DNA from: Myxococcus qinghaiensis
Lineage (GTDB): Bacteria > Myxococcota > Myxococcia > Myxococcales > Myxococcaceae
DNA length: 64,000 nucleotides
NCBI RefSeq assembly: GCF_024198215.1
Contig: NZ_JAKCFA010000003.1
Coordinates: forward strand, 1 to 64,000
Reading direction: 5' to 3'
Made by a program: the position numbers and the translations under genes. Position 1 is the first letter of the stretch. Each line of letters opens with the position of its first letter. The notes beneath the pieces are model-generated. The model saw nothing but the letters and a program-made list of their open reading frames with translations. It was not told the DNA's origin and ran no database searches. This document shows, one piece after another, positions 52,175-59,305 of this stretch.

Positions 52175-53863
52175 TCAGAGGTGGTTCGGGCCGCAGGGCT
52201 CCTTGATGCAGCCAGGACCTCCGCTGCAATCCTCGACGCACCAGCCATGCTCGTCGGAGGAGCAGTAGCTGTCACCGCAGAAGCCGCAGTCCTGACCGCA
52301 GTTGCGGAACGTCTCGCGTCCAGCGCAGACGCCGTCACCACACCAACCGCAGTCGTCGGGACAGGTGTCCAGGGTCTCGATGGAGCTGCAGAAATAATCA
52401 CCGCAGTAACCACAGTCCCCCGGGCACGACTGGACGTCCTCTCCGTAGCTGCAGATATCATCGCCGCATCGCACGCAGTCCATCGCGCAGGAGCTAGCGC
52501 TCTCCAGGCCCCCGCAGATGCCGTCGCCACAGGCGCCCTGGACCAGCGCGCCCTGTCGCTGGGAGACATCCGGGCGCACCCCGAAGGCCAGGTAGAAGAA
52601 GTTTCCCACGCGCTCACGCAGCGAGTCGACGGAGACATAGGCCCCACCGTAGCCATCGTAGCGCCAGAAGGCGCTGCGCGCCGGGGGAGTCGTCACGCTG
52701 GCGTCGCAGAAGAAGTTGTCCACATAGGCAGCCATCCCATAACTGCTCGCGGCGTTGCCATTGGCGCGGTGCCACCCCCCATAGCCTCGCGCGTGCATGT
52801 TCACGCTGCTGCTCAGCGTGAGGGAATACGTCTGCTCGACGGTGGAGGCGTAGGACACATCGAAGGGGCTGCCCAAAGTCTCATACCCGGCGATGACGCC
52901 CACGGACGTCGAGCCGTTCGCCCCGCTGTGGCTGCGCAGCGCGAAAAGCCCTTTCTCCGTGCTGTCGGTCAGCCCCTCGCTGACGCCATCCCAATCCGCG
53001 TCGAAGATGGACCGCGTGATTTTCAGCACGCCCTTGACGAGGTTGGACACGGCTTGTGGATCCAACGCGCTGTTGCTGGCCCAGTGGTTGGCCGACGCGC
53101 CCTTGTCGAACAGGCGCGTCGTCACGCCCGAAGGCGCGGCCCATTCCAACGTGGCGCCATCCGCGACCTGCCCCGAGGCGGCCTTGTTCCAGATACCACC
53201 CGTGTCCGCGCCGGCCGTCACGAGCGTGGAGTACAGCACGTCCGTGTAGAGCTTCGCGGTGCAGCCAGCGGCGCAGGCGACTCCAGCGGGCGTCCGGCAG
53301 TTCATCCGCGTCTTGAACTGGGTGAACATCTGCCCCAGATTGGTTCGCGTCTCCGTGGTGCTCCCGCTCTTGGAGTTGTAGATATCCCCCGCGTGCGCGG
53401 CCCCCGCGTAGGACATGGACCAATGGCCATCGGGGTCGGCCACATGGAAGGACGTGGAGGGGCTGTCGAACGTCGCCAGCACCTGACAGGTGCAGCCGAC
53501 GGTCAGCGCACTCCGCGCTCGACTCGTGACGGAGGGAAGGGGCATTGCGGAAGCCTCCGCCAACAGCTCGGGAGCATGGCGCCGCGCATAGTCGACCAGC
53601 GACATGGGAGCAGGGGCGTCTAGGGAACGGACCGCCAGGGCTCCCACGCCGCCCGTGTCCAGGGACTCCCTGGACCAGCGCGCGGACAGGGCGAACAGCT
53701 CAGGCGAGACGAGGAGGCCCTCGCTTCCCTGGGCAGGGGGCACGGCCTCGTCCGTGAGCGTGGGGGAGACCTCCGGCGAGTCCTCTTCCACCCCGGAACA
53801 CCCGCCAGACAGCAGACCCTGCATTCCCAGACACAAAACCACCCATCGCTTCCAGCGCATCAT
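52175..53863 (-). CDS. Lipoprotein with five C-terminal CGDGxC repeats
   Basis: The 562-residue protein starts at ATG 53863 (53860 also possible) with a lipobox (GLLSGGCSG). Its large N-terminal domain has paired cysteines (GCTCQVLATF, CRTPAGVACAAGC) and Tyr/Ser-rich strands (SLTLSSSVNMHARGYGG). The last 120 residues are five tandem repeats of the pattern CGDGxCxxxExxxxCxxDCG (CGDGICGG, CGDDICSY, CGDYFCSS, CGDGVCAG, CGDSYCSS). Such repeats are common in myxobacterial surface proteins and are probably calcium- or disulphide-stabilised. The function is unknown. Confidence 0.8.
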   Translation of the reverse strand: MMRWKRWVVLCLGMQGLLSGGCSGVEEDSPEVSPTLTDEAVPPAQGSEGLLVSPELFALSARWSRESLDTGGVGALAVRSLDAPAPMSLVDYARRHAPELLAEASAMPLPSVTSRARSALTVGCTCQVLATFDSPSTSFHVADPDGHWSMSYAGAAHAGDIYNSKSGSTTETRTNLGQMFTQFKTRMNCRTPAGVACAAGCTAKLYTDVLYSTLVTAGADTGGIWNKAASGQVADGATLEWAAPSGVTTRLFDKGASANHWASNSALDPQAVSNLVKGVLKITRSIFDADWDGVSEGLTDSTEKGLFALRSHSGANGSTSVGVIAGYETLGSPFDVSYASTVEQTYSLTLSSSVNMHARGYGGWHRANGNAASSYGMAAYVDNFFCDASVTTPPARSAFWRYDGYGGAYVSVDSLRERVGNFFYLAFGVRPDVSQRQGALVQGACGDGICGGLESASSCAMDCVRCGDDICSYGEDVQSCPGDCGYCGDYFCSSIETLDTCPDDCGWCGDGVCAGRETFRNCGQDCGFCGDSYCSSDEHGWCVEDCSGGPGCIKEPCGPNHL

Positions 53864-54106
53864 CAATCCCAGCTCCAGTGCATGATTCGAGGCCAGCCCG
53901 GACAAACAATCCAAAACCGAAATGCCGCGAACCCATATGCCTGAGTGGCAAGGGAATACGCAACTTCACCGCAGGCGCTCGGCCGCGTCTCCACGCCCCC
54001 CCTGGGGGCGAGCGTCAACGGACGGCCCTGCTCGTGAGGAACGAAAGCGAAGCCTTTTCGCGCTCCCCGTTCAGGGGTTGCAACCCTGACCCAGGAGTCC
54101 CCCGAC

Positions 54107-55216
54107 ATGACCCACCGGTCCCCCCTGCCCCTGCTGTCCTCCGCGCTCTGCGCCCTGCTCCTCGCCGCCTGCGGCGCACCGGCCTCCACCGAGGCCCCGG
54201 TCCCCCAGCCCGTCGAACAGGGCACCCTGCTGCATGAGCTGAAGCTGAGCGACACCCGCTCGGTGCGCTTCATCGAGTCCGAACCGGGCGAGGTCTTCGT
54301 CGCGGAATCGGGCCACATGGACATCGATGCCGTCCACCTCCGGGAGTCGATGCAGACGGAGAAGGTGGACAGCCTCCAGGGCAAGGAGCTGGCGGACGTC
54401 TACCTCTCCCTCGCGCCCGGCGCGAAGCGCTCCGACGTCCCCGCCGCGCTCGTACAGGCCCAGGGCCGCATCGCCATGGCCCGCATCATCCAGACCCGGC
54501 AGGCCGCCCAGGAATCGGTCCGCGCCGCCGCCGCCCCGCTGGAGGAAGGCCCCTCCCCCCGAGACGCCGAGCGGGGCCCCTCCGCCTCCAGCCTCAATGA
54601 CACCTGGGATTGGGTGGGCGACAAGAACTGGTTCAAGACCAACTTCTGCGCCACCACGGCGACGCAGGGCCGCACCTGCCTCATGGATTACTGGTACGGC
54701 TCCTACAGCGGCGTGAAGGACAACACCGTGTACTTCCGCGCCGTGGGACTCGCCGCTGGCTTCGACTCCAGCGCGTACTTCTATACCCAGTACAAGTCCT
54801 GCAGCATCTGGCCGTGGGAGGGCTGCGAGTGGAAGGTCAACTACAGCACCACCCTCCAGGCTCGCCACTACATGATGGTCACCTGGGACACGGGGCCGCG
54901 CTCGCGCTGGGCCGGCATCGACCAGTCCAATGACCGCGTGTACCTGAGCGCCATCTGGAGCACGACGTCCTCCACGCCTCCGCCTCCGCAGGAGCCGTGC
55001 GCCGTCTACGCCCGCGCCCACGCCACCACTTGCTACAACATCGACGGCAGCATCTCCTCCATCTCCAACACGCTCTGTGGTGACGCCTGCGCGGGCTCGT
55101 ACTCCACCGCATCCCAGTGGGCCACCCAGGCGCTCGGCACCCAGACGTGCCTGGGCGCCTACGCGGGCTGCTGCCAGTACTACGTCGACCAGAACTTCAA
55201 TCGCTGCGGAGGCTGA
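54107..55216 (+). CDS. Lipoprotein of unknown function with C-terminal Cys-rich module
   Basis: The 369-residue protein starts at ATG 54107 with a lipobox (CALLLAACGA). The N-terminal region to about residue 160 is helical and charged. A Trp/Tyr-rich beta-domain follows (NDTWDWVGDKNW, CLMDYWYGSYSG, KSCSIWPWEGCEWK). The C-terminal 70 residues are a Cys-rich module (CAVYARAHATTCYN, LCGDACAG, CLGAYAGCCQYY). Cysteines appear in pairs in the outer domains. It is divergent from the Cys-repeat lipoprotein. The function is unknown. Confidence 0.75.
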   Translation: MTHRSPLPLLSSALCALLLAACGAPASTEAPVPQPVEQGTLLHELKLSDTRSVRFIESEPGEVFVAESGHMDIDAVHLRESMQTEKVDSLQGKELADVYLSLAPGAKRSDVPAALVQAQGRIAMARIIQTRQAAQESVRAAAAPLEEGPSPRDAERGPSASSLNDTWDWVGDKNWFKTNFCATTATQGRTCLMDYWYGSYSGVKDNTVYFRAVGLAAGFDSSAYFYTQYKSCSIWPWEGCEWKVNYSTTLQARHYMMVTWDTGPRSRWAGIDQSNDRVYLSAIWSTTSSTPPPPQEPCAVYARAHATTCYNIDGSISSISNTLCGDACAGSYSTASQWATQALGTQTCLGAYAGCCQYYVDQNFNRCGG

Positions 55217-55276
55217 AGCACCTTCATCACGGCCTGGACGGAGCGCACTCACACCGCCCAGGCGATGAGCCGCCCG

Positions 55277-55302
55277 CGCTCCGCGCTAGAGAGGGCGGAG
55301 CG
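55277..55302. terminator. Possible hairpin over a stop codon
   Basis: CGCTCCGC/GCGGAGCG (8 bp) brackets the stop codon of the minus-strand gene (CTA 55286-55288), in the convergent gap between 55216 and 55286. It may act as a weak bidirectional terminator. Confidence 0.4.
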
Positions 55303-55723
55303 AGGCGCGGTCGATATCGACGGAGTACTCTTCATCGCCCAGCAAGACTTCGCTGACCCGGAAGCGCTTGCCCTCGGGCGTGATGAGGAACCAGGTGACC
55401 TGGACAGCGGGGTCGTCAGCGGGAGGTGAGACGAGGACCTCTTCTCCGAGCTCTGCCGAAACCCGGGTGGCCACCTCCTCGGACGTGAGCCCGGAGCCTC
55501 CGCCGACGCGGGAGGCATCGACGTAGAGCGTGAGGTCCGTACGGAACCCCGCGGGCCGGAGGACCCTCTGAACAAGCACCGCCGCGAGGCAGGGGCTGTC
55601 GAGGTCGAAGCGCGTCACCTCGCCGGGAGGGAGACCGAGCACGCGGGAGAGGCTCTCCAGGAGGCGCTCCTCACTCACGACGCCATGGACGAGAAATCCC
55701 AGAACCTGACTTTCGGGCTGCAT
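55286..55723 (-). CDS. Small acidic protein, possible partner of the secreted protein upstream
   Basis: The 145-residue cytosolic protein starts at ATG 55723, 10 bp after the stop of the secreted basic protein. It is acidic, with no signal peptide or Cys motif. Residues such as LTLYVDASRVGGGSG and VTWFLITPEGKRFRV suggest a compact alpha/beta fold. The order (secreted basic protein first, acidic cytosolic protein second, 10 bp apart) is that of toxin/immunity pairs, but neither sequence matches a family I recognise. Confidence 0.55.
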   Translation of the reverse strand: MQPESQVLGFLVHGVVSEERLLESLSRVLGLPPGEVTRFDLDSPCLAAVLVQRVLRPAGFRTDLTLYVDASRVGGGSGLTSEEVATRVSAELGEEVLVSPPADDPAVQVTWFLITPEGKRFRVSEVLLGDEEYSVDIDRASLRPL

Positions 55724-55733
55724 GTCTTTCCTC

Positions 55734-56228
55734 TCACCCTGCCTTGTGCGCCTTGAGGCCGGCCTTCCTATCAGCGTCGGGGATCTTCATCTTGTCCATG
55801 TACTCCCTGGCACGGGGGGTGTCCTTGAACTCGTTGTAGAGCCCCAGCGCCCTGAAGGCCCCGCGGTTCAGCTCGTGCACCCCCGCGCCTCGAATGGGGT
55901 ACAGCGTGCCAGAGTGGTCACCATAGGTCCGACCGTTGAGGGTCCAGGTCATGACCCCGGACTCATTGCCCTTCTTGGCCTTGCCCTCGTTGATCTCCTT
56001 CACGTCCCGGCTGACATTGACGCGTGTCTCGAGGACGCTGTTCTTCTCCTTGGCGGTGCTGCCCTGGTCGACCTTGCGGATGAAGTGCCGGACGTTGGGC
56101 GCCTTCAGGGGCTTCGCCGGCATGTCTCCCGCCCACGCGGACGGCGCCACGAGCAGGACACCGAGCGCCAGGACCAGGGTGGCCAGGGTCAACGGGAAGG
56201 AGGGCCTCGAAGCGGCGGGACGGTGCAT
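55734..56228 (-). CDS. Secreted basic protein, possible toxin
   Basis: The 164-residue protein starts at ATG 56228 with a signal peptide (LATLVLALGVLLVAPSAWA). The mature part is strongly basic. Its conserved-looking core is WTLNGRTYGDHSGTLYPI, then GAGVHELNRGAFRALGLYN, and a Lys-rich C-terminus (RKAGLKAHKAG). The Tyr/His/Gly-dense core followed by a basic tail resembles small nuclease-like toxin domains, but I cannot name a family. It is the first gene of a pair with 55286-55723. Confidence 0.55.
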   Translation of the reverse strand: MHRPAASRPSFPLTLATLVLALGVLLVAPSAWAGDMPAKPLKAPNVRHFIRKVDQGSTAKEKNSVLETRVNVSRDVKEINEGKAKKGNESGVMTWTLNGRTYGDHSGTLYPIRGAGVHELNRGAFRALGLYNEFKDTPRAREYMDKMKIPDADRKAGLKAHKAG

Positions 56229-56398
56229 CGGCTTTCTCCTGCGAAGACGGGCTGTGACAGTGCGCGAAGAGCCTCGCCCAAGTCGCGAACCTTGGGGAGT
56301 GGGTCAACGAAACCTGGACGGGTGGAAGAGGCCCTGGCGCGGAAAGTCCGTCAGGCTCCTCCTGTCACGGAGACGAGCCTCCGTGATTGACTCCCGCC

Positions 56399-57328
56399 GT
56401 GCGCTTTGAACTCTATCGAGAAGTCGACCGGGGCGACCCAAAGGCAGACAACGGCATCCCTGTGGGCCCGGACGGCAAGCGCCACGGCCTGGGACGTCGG
56501 GACCACCACCCCGTCATCGAGCGGTGCGAGCTCGTGCCTCCCAAGGGCGTCGACCCGCTCGCCACCAAGCTGGTCTTCCTTCCGTACTTCCGCGAGACGA
56601 AGCCCGACACGACGCTGGGCGAGTTCTTCAAGGCCCAGGCAGCGGACGACTCCTCGCGGCTGCGAGAGCTGCTTCCCGCGAGCCTCGAGGGCTACCTTCG
56701 CCACCCCGAGGACACCCGGCAATCCCTCGACACCCTCATCGAGCCTCAATCCCGACCCACGAGCGTCCTCGTCGCGTGGAGCGGCGAGCAGCACTGGTAC
56801 ACCGACCAGGTCTTCTACCGGCTGGAGGGCATCGACGACTGGAAGCGCGGCGCGTGCACCGACGTGGTCGAAGGCTCGCTCCAGGATTTCCTCCGCTTCT
56901 CGCCGCTGGTCCAGCTGCGCTTGAGCGAAGGCCTCCCGCAACTCCAGCACCCGGAACGCACCCGCGTGTTCTCCGCGAGCAACCTCGTCCTGTCGCTCTC
57001 GAAGTCACCCGGCATGCCCAACACCCGGTCCTTCTCGCTCGAGTGCTTCGGAGACGGCGGCTTCCAGCGCAGGACCACGCTGGAGGGCGAGAAGACGGGC
57101 ACCGACGTGCACCGACTCACCACCCTGCTTATCGCCGCCAGCAGTCTTGCACCCATCCCCCTGGCGCCGCTGCCGCCGCGGTTCATGCATGACGCTCAGA
57201 CTGTGTCGGTCTCCTACCCCTCCCCCGCCAGGCGGGGCCTCCAGAGCGTCACGCTGGCGTCCGACACGCCTTCCGACGTCAAGGCCCTCATCGAGCGGAT
57301 CGCCGCGGCCTACGACCTGGAGCTCTGA
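56399..57328 (+). CDS. Protein of unknown function
   Basis: The 309-residue protein is read from GTG 56399; a TTG at 56387 is the alternative. It has no signal peptide or membrane segment. The N-terminus is RFELYREVDRGDPKADNGIP; the middle holds GEQHWYTDQVFYRLEGID and the end HDAQTVSVSYPSP. It is mostly beta/alpha in character. I do not recognise it. The gene is monocistronic and convergent with the TonB gene across a hairpin terminator. Confidence 0.6.
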   Translation: MRFELYREVDRGDPKADNGIPVGPDGKRHGLGRRDHHPVIERCELVPPKGVDPLATKLVFLPYFRETKPDTTLGEFFKAQAADDSSRLRELLPASLEGYLRHPEDTRQSLDTLIEPQSRPTSVLVAWSGEQHWYTDQVFYRLEGIDDWKRGACTDVVEGSLQDFLRFSPLVQLRLSEGLPQLQHPERTRVFSASNLVLSLSKSPGMPNTRSFSLECFGDGGFQRRTTLEGEKTGTDVHRLTTLLIAASSLAPIPLAPLPPRFMHDAQTVSVSYPSPARRGLQSVTLASDTPSDVKALIERIAAAYDLEL

Positions 57329-57347
57329 AGCCCGCACCGGGCAACGC

Positions 57348-57381
57348 CTCCAGCACCGCGAGGCCCCGCTGCGGGCTGGAG
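57348..57381. terminator. Terminator hairpin between convergent genes
   Basis: CTCCAGC (57348-57354) pairs with GCTGGAG (57375-57381), with further pairing inside. It lies in the 67-bp gap between the stop codons at 57328 and 57396 and can serve both genes. Confidence 0.5.
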
Positions 57382-57395
57382 GGCGCCCTCTTCGC

Positions 57396-58130
57396 CTACT
57401 GGATGGTGATGGGGATGTTGTAGAGGAAGCACACGGGGACCTTCTGGGGCTTGTACTCCCAGCCCGCCTTGAGTCCCTGGATGATGTCCTCGTCCGCGCC
57501 CGGCACGGACTTCACCGGCGTCACTTCGTACACGCTGCCGCTGGTGGAGACGCAGACCTTGTAGATGCCCTGCAGCGTCTGGCCCCGGTGGGACTGCTTG
57601 AACACCTCGGACAGGCGCGGCGACGTCTGGCGCACCACGTCACGCTGGATGACGAAGGGCGGCACGTTCTTGGGCTTCACCGGCTCGGCAGGGCCCGTTC
57701 CCCCCACCGTCCCACCCACGACGCCCCCCACCACGCCTCCGACGACGCCACCGGCCACCCCGCCCGCCACGCCGCCTTCGACGCCACCCTCCTCCGCGGG
57801 CTCCGGCTCCGGCGTCGCGGGCTCGGGCTCCGGTTCCACGGGCTTCTCCACCTCCACGGGTTTGATCTCCACCGGCTGGCGGAGCTCCGTGCGGGGCTTC
57901 TTCTCCACCTGGCGCGGAGTCGTCCTGCTCGGTGCGGGCGGAGGCGGTGGAGGAGGCGGGGGCGGCGCCTTGACGAGGTTGAGCACCACCTCGATGGGCT
58001 GCTCCGCCTCGAGGGCGATGGGCTTCACCAGCAACATCAATACCGCCACGACGCCGACGTGGACGGCGATGGAGAAGGCGGCGAAGCCGAGGATTCGTGT
58101 GGAGGGAGGGTCGGTTTGCTGCGCGAACAT
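57396..58130 (-). CDS. TonB-family protein with Gly/Val repeat linker
   Basis: The 244-residue protein has one N-terminal membrane helix (AAFSIAVHVGVVAVLMLLV), Pro/Glu/Lys-rich regions including a run of ten Pro, a GGV repeat (EGGVAGGVAGGVVGGVVGG), and a C-terminal TonB-like domain (QGIYKVCVSTSGSVYEV, then GWEYKPQKVPVCFLYNIPI). TonB proteins link inner-membrane energy to outer-membrane receptors. The divergent neighbour is a lipoprotein plus TonB-dependent receptor unit, so this TonB probably serves that receptor. ExbB/ExbD are not in the window. Confidence 0.85.
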   Translation of the reverse strand: MFAQQTDPPSTRILGFAAFSIAVHVGVVAVLMLLVKPIALEAEQPIEVVLNLVKAPPPPPPPPPPAPSRTTPRQVEKKPRTELRQPVEIKPVEVEKPVEPEPEPATPEPEPAEEGGVEGGVAGGVAGGVVGGVVGGVVGGTVGGTGPAEPVKPKNVPPFVIQRDVVRQTSPRLSEVFKQSHRGQTLQGIYKVCVSTSGSVYEVTPVKSVPGADEDIIQGLKAGWEYKPQKVPVCFLYNIPITIQ

Positions 58131-58307
58131 GCCGAGTCAGCACATACCACAAGCCGGGAACGACCCCTCAGGATGTAATCGTGCTGTCCCAGCATAACGA
58201 GGGGCTGTCACGTGGACGCCACTCAACTGATACCTGAGGACCTGAGACTCGTGCTAGAGGGCCGCCACCTCGTCCCATCCCCAGAGGTTTTTTCCGTGCA
58301 GACAAAA

Positions 58308-59276
58308 ATGAAGTGCGTACTCGGGCTCGCTGCAGCCCTGAGTGCGGTGGCGTGTGGTGAGTCGAACGAGGAGGTCGGTGACAAGTACCAGGGTGTCATC
58401 GATGCCACGAACCTCGACTCGAAGTTCAGGCCCGTGAGCGGCGTCTACCGGCCCGCGGCGGCCCGGGCGAAGGGCACCAGCGTGCCCTTCTACAACCTGG
58501 GTCAGGTCGCCACCGAGCGCAAGGACGACCGGGGCGTGCTCACCAACTCGGGCGTGCCCGTGGATGAGGCCGGACGGCCCTTCCTGCCGGCCAGCCGGGT
58601 GGTGGCCACGTCGTACGACTTCGCGGACGGCTGCAAGACGGGCAAGGCGGACTACGACTTCCGCACCGACAGCTTCCCGGAGACGGTGCAGTGGCCCGTC
58701 TTCGCCACGCTGCCCCTGACCGTCACCGGCAACACCACGCCCCCCGTGCTGCCCCTGTCGAAGGTGACGCGCTGGACGGGCACGGGCGCCCAGCAGTGCA
58801 ACGCCATCAAGGACCTGGCCTCGCTCACCAAGGGCTCGTTCGGGGGCGCCGCCGAGGAGACGTCGACCCTGGCCCTGCGCGCCATCATCGACGTCTCCGC
58901 GCAGCTCAACCCGCTGCGCACCGGCTCCGAGTTCACCGCCCAGGGCGGCTGGTACCGCGGCCTGCAGTTGGCCTACCTGGACGGCGGCCCCGTGCAGGTG
59001 GATGAAACCGGCAATGTGGTGACCATGGACGGAGTCCTGGTGAGCCCGCCGACGGGCGCGCCCGCCACGGAGACGCCCGTGTACCTGTTCTCCGCCCTCC
59101 CCGGCGAGGAAGGCTGGTCGCCGGTGGTGCGCCTGCGCACCTTCACCGCGACGACGGCGAAGCCCGCCTCCAGCTACACCGGCCTGTGCGTTGACGCCTG
59201 CGCCGAGACCGAGCTGAACCTCACCACCGTCACCCGGTACGCCGGCGTGCTCTTCGTCGTGGGGAGCACCCTGTGA
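58308..59276 (+). CDS. Lipoprotein paired with TonB-dependent receptor
   Basis: The 322-residue protein starts at ATG 58308; the frame is open further up but the signal peptide lies here (LGLAAALSAVACGES, lipobox AVAC). The mature part has paired cysteines (FADGCKTGK, QQCNAIKD, LCVDACAETE) and beta-rich strands (LQLAYLDGGPVQV). I do not recognise the family. Its stop overlaps the first possible start (GTG 59273) of the receptor gene, and they are certainly co-transcribed. It may be an outer-membrane partner of the receptor, like a SusD-type or accessory lipoprotein, but without SusD motifs. Confidence 0.75.
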   Translation: MKCVLGLAAALSAVACGESNEEVGDKYQGVIDATNLDSKFRPVSGVYRPAAARAKGTSVPFYNLGQVATERKDDRGVLTNSGVPVDEAGRPFLPASRVVATSYDFADGCKTGKADYDFRTDSFPETVQWPVFATLPLTVTGNTTPPVLPLSKVTRWTGTGAQQCNAIKDLASLTKGSFGGAAEETSTLALRAIIDVSAQLNPLRTGSEFTAQGGWYRGLQLAYLDGGPVQVDETGNVVTMDGVLVSPPTGAPATETPVYLFSALPGEEGWSPVVRLRTFTATTAKPASSYTGLCVDACAETELNLTTVTRYAGVLFVVGSTL

Positions 59277-59305
59277 GCACCCCTCTTTCTCCCCAGAGCC
59301 CTTCC

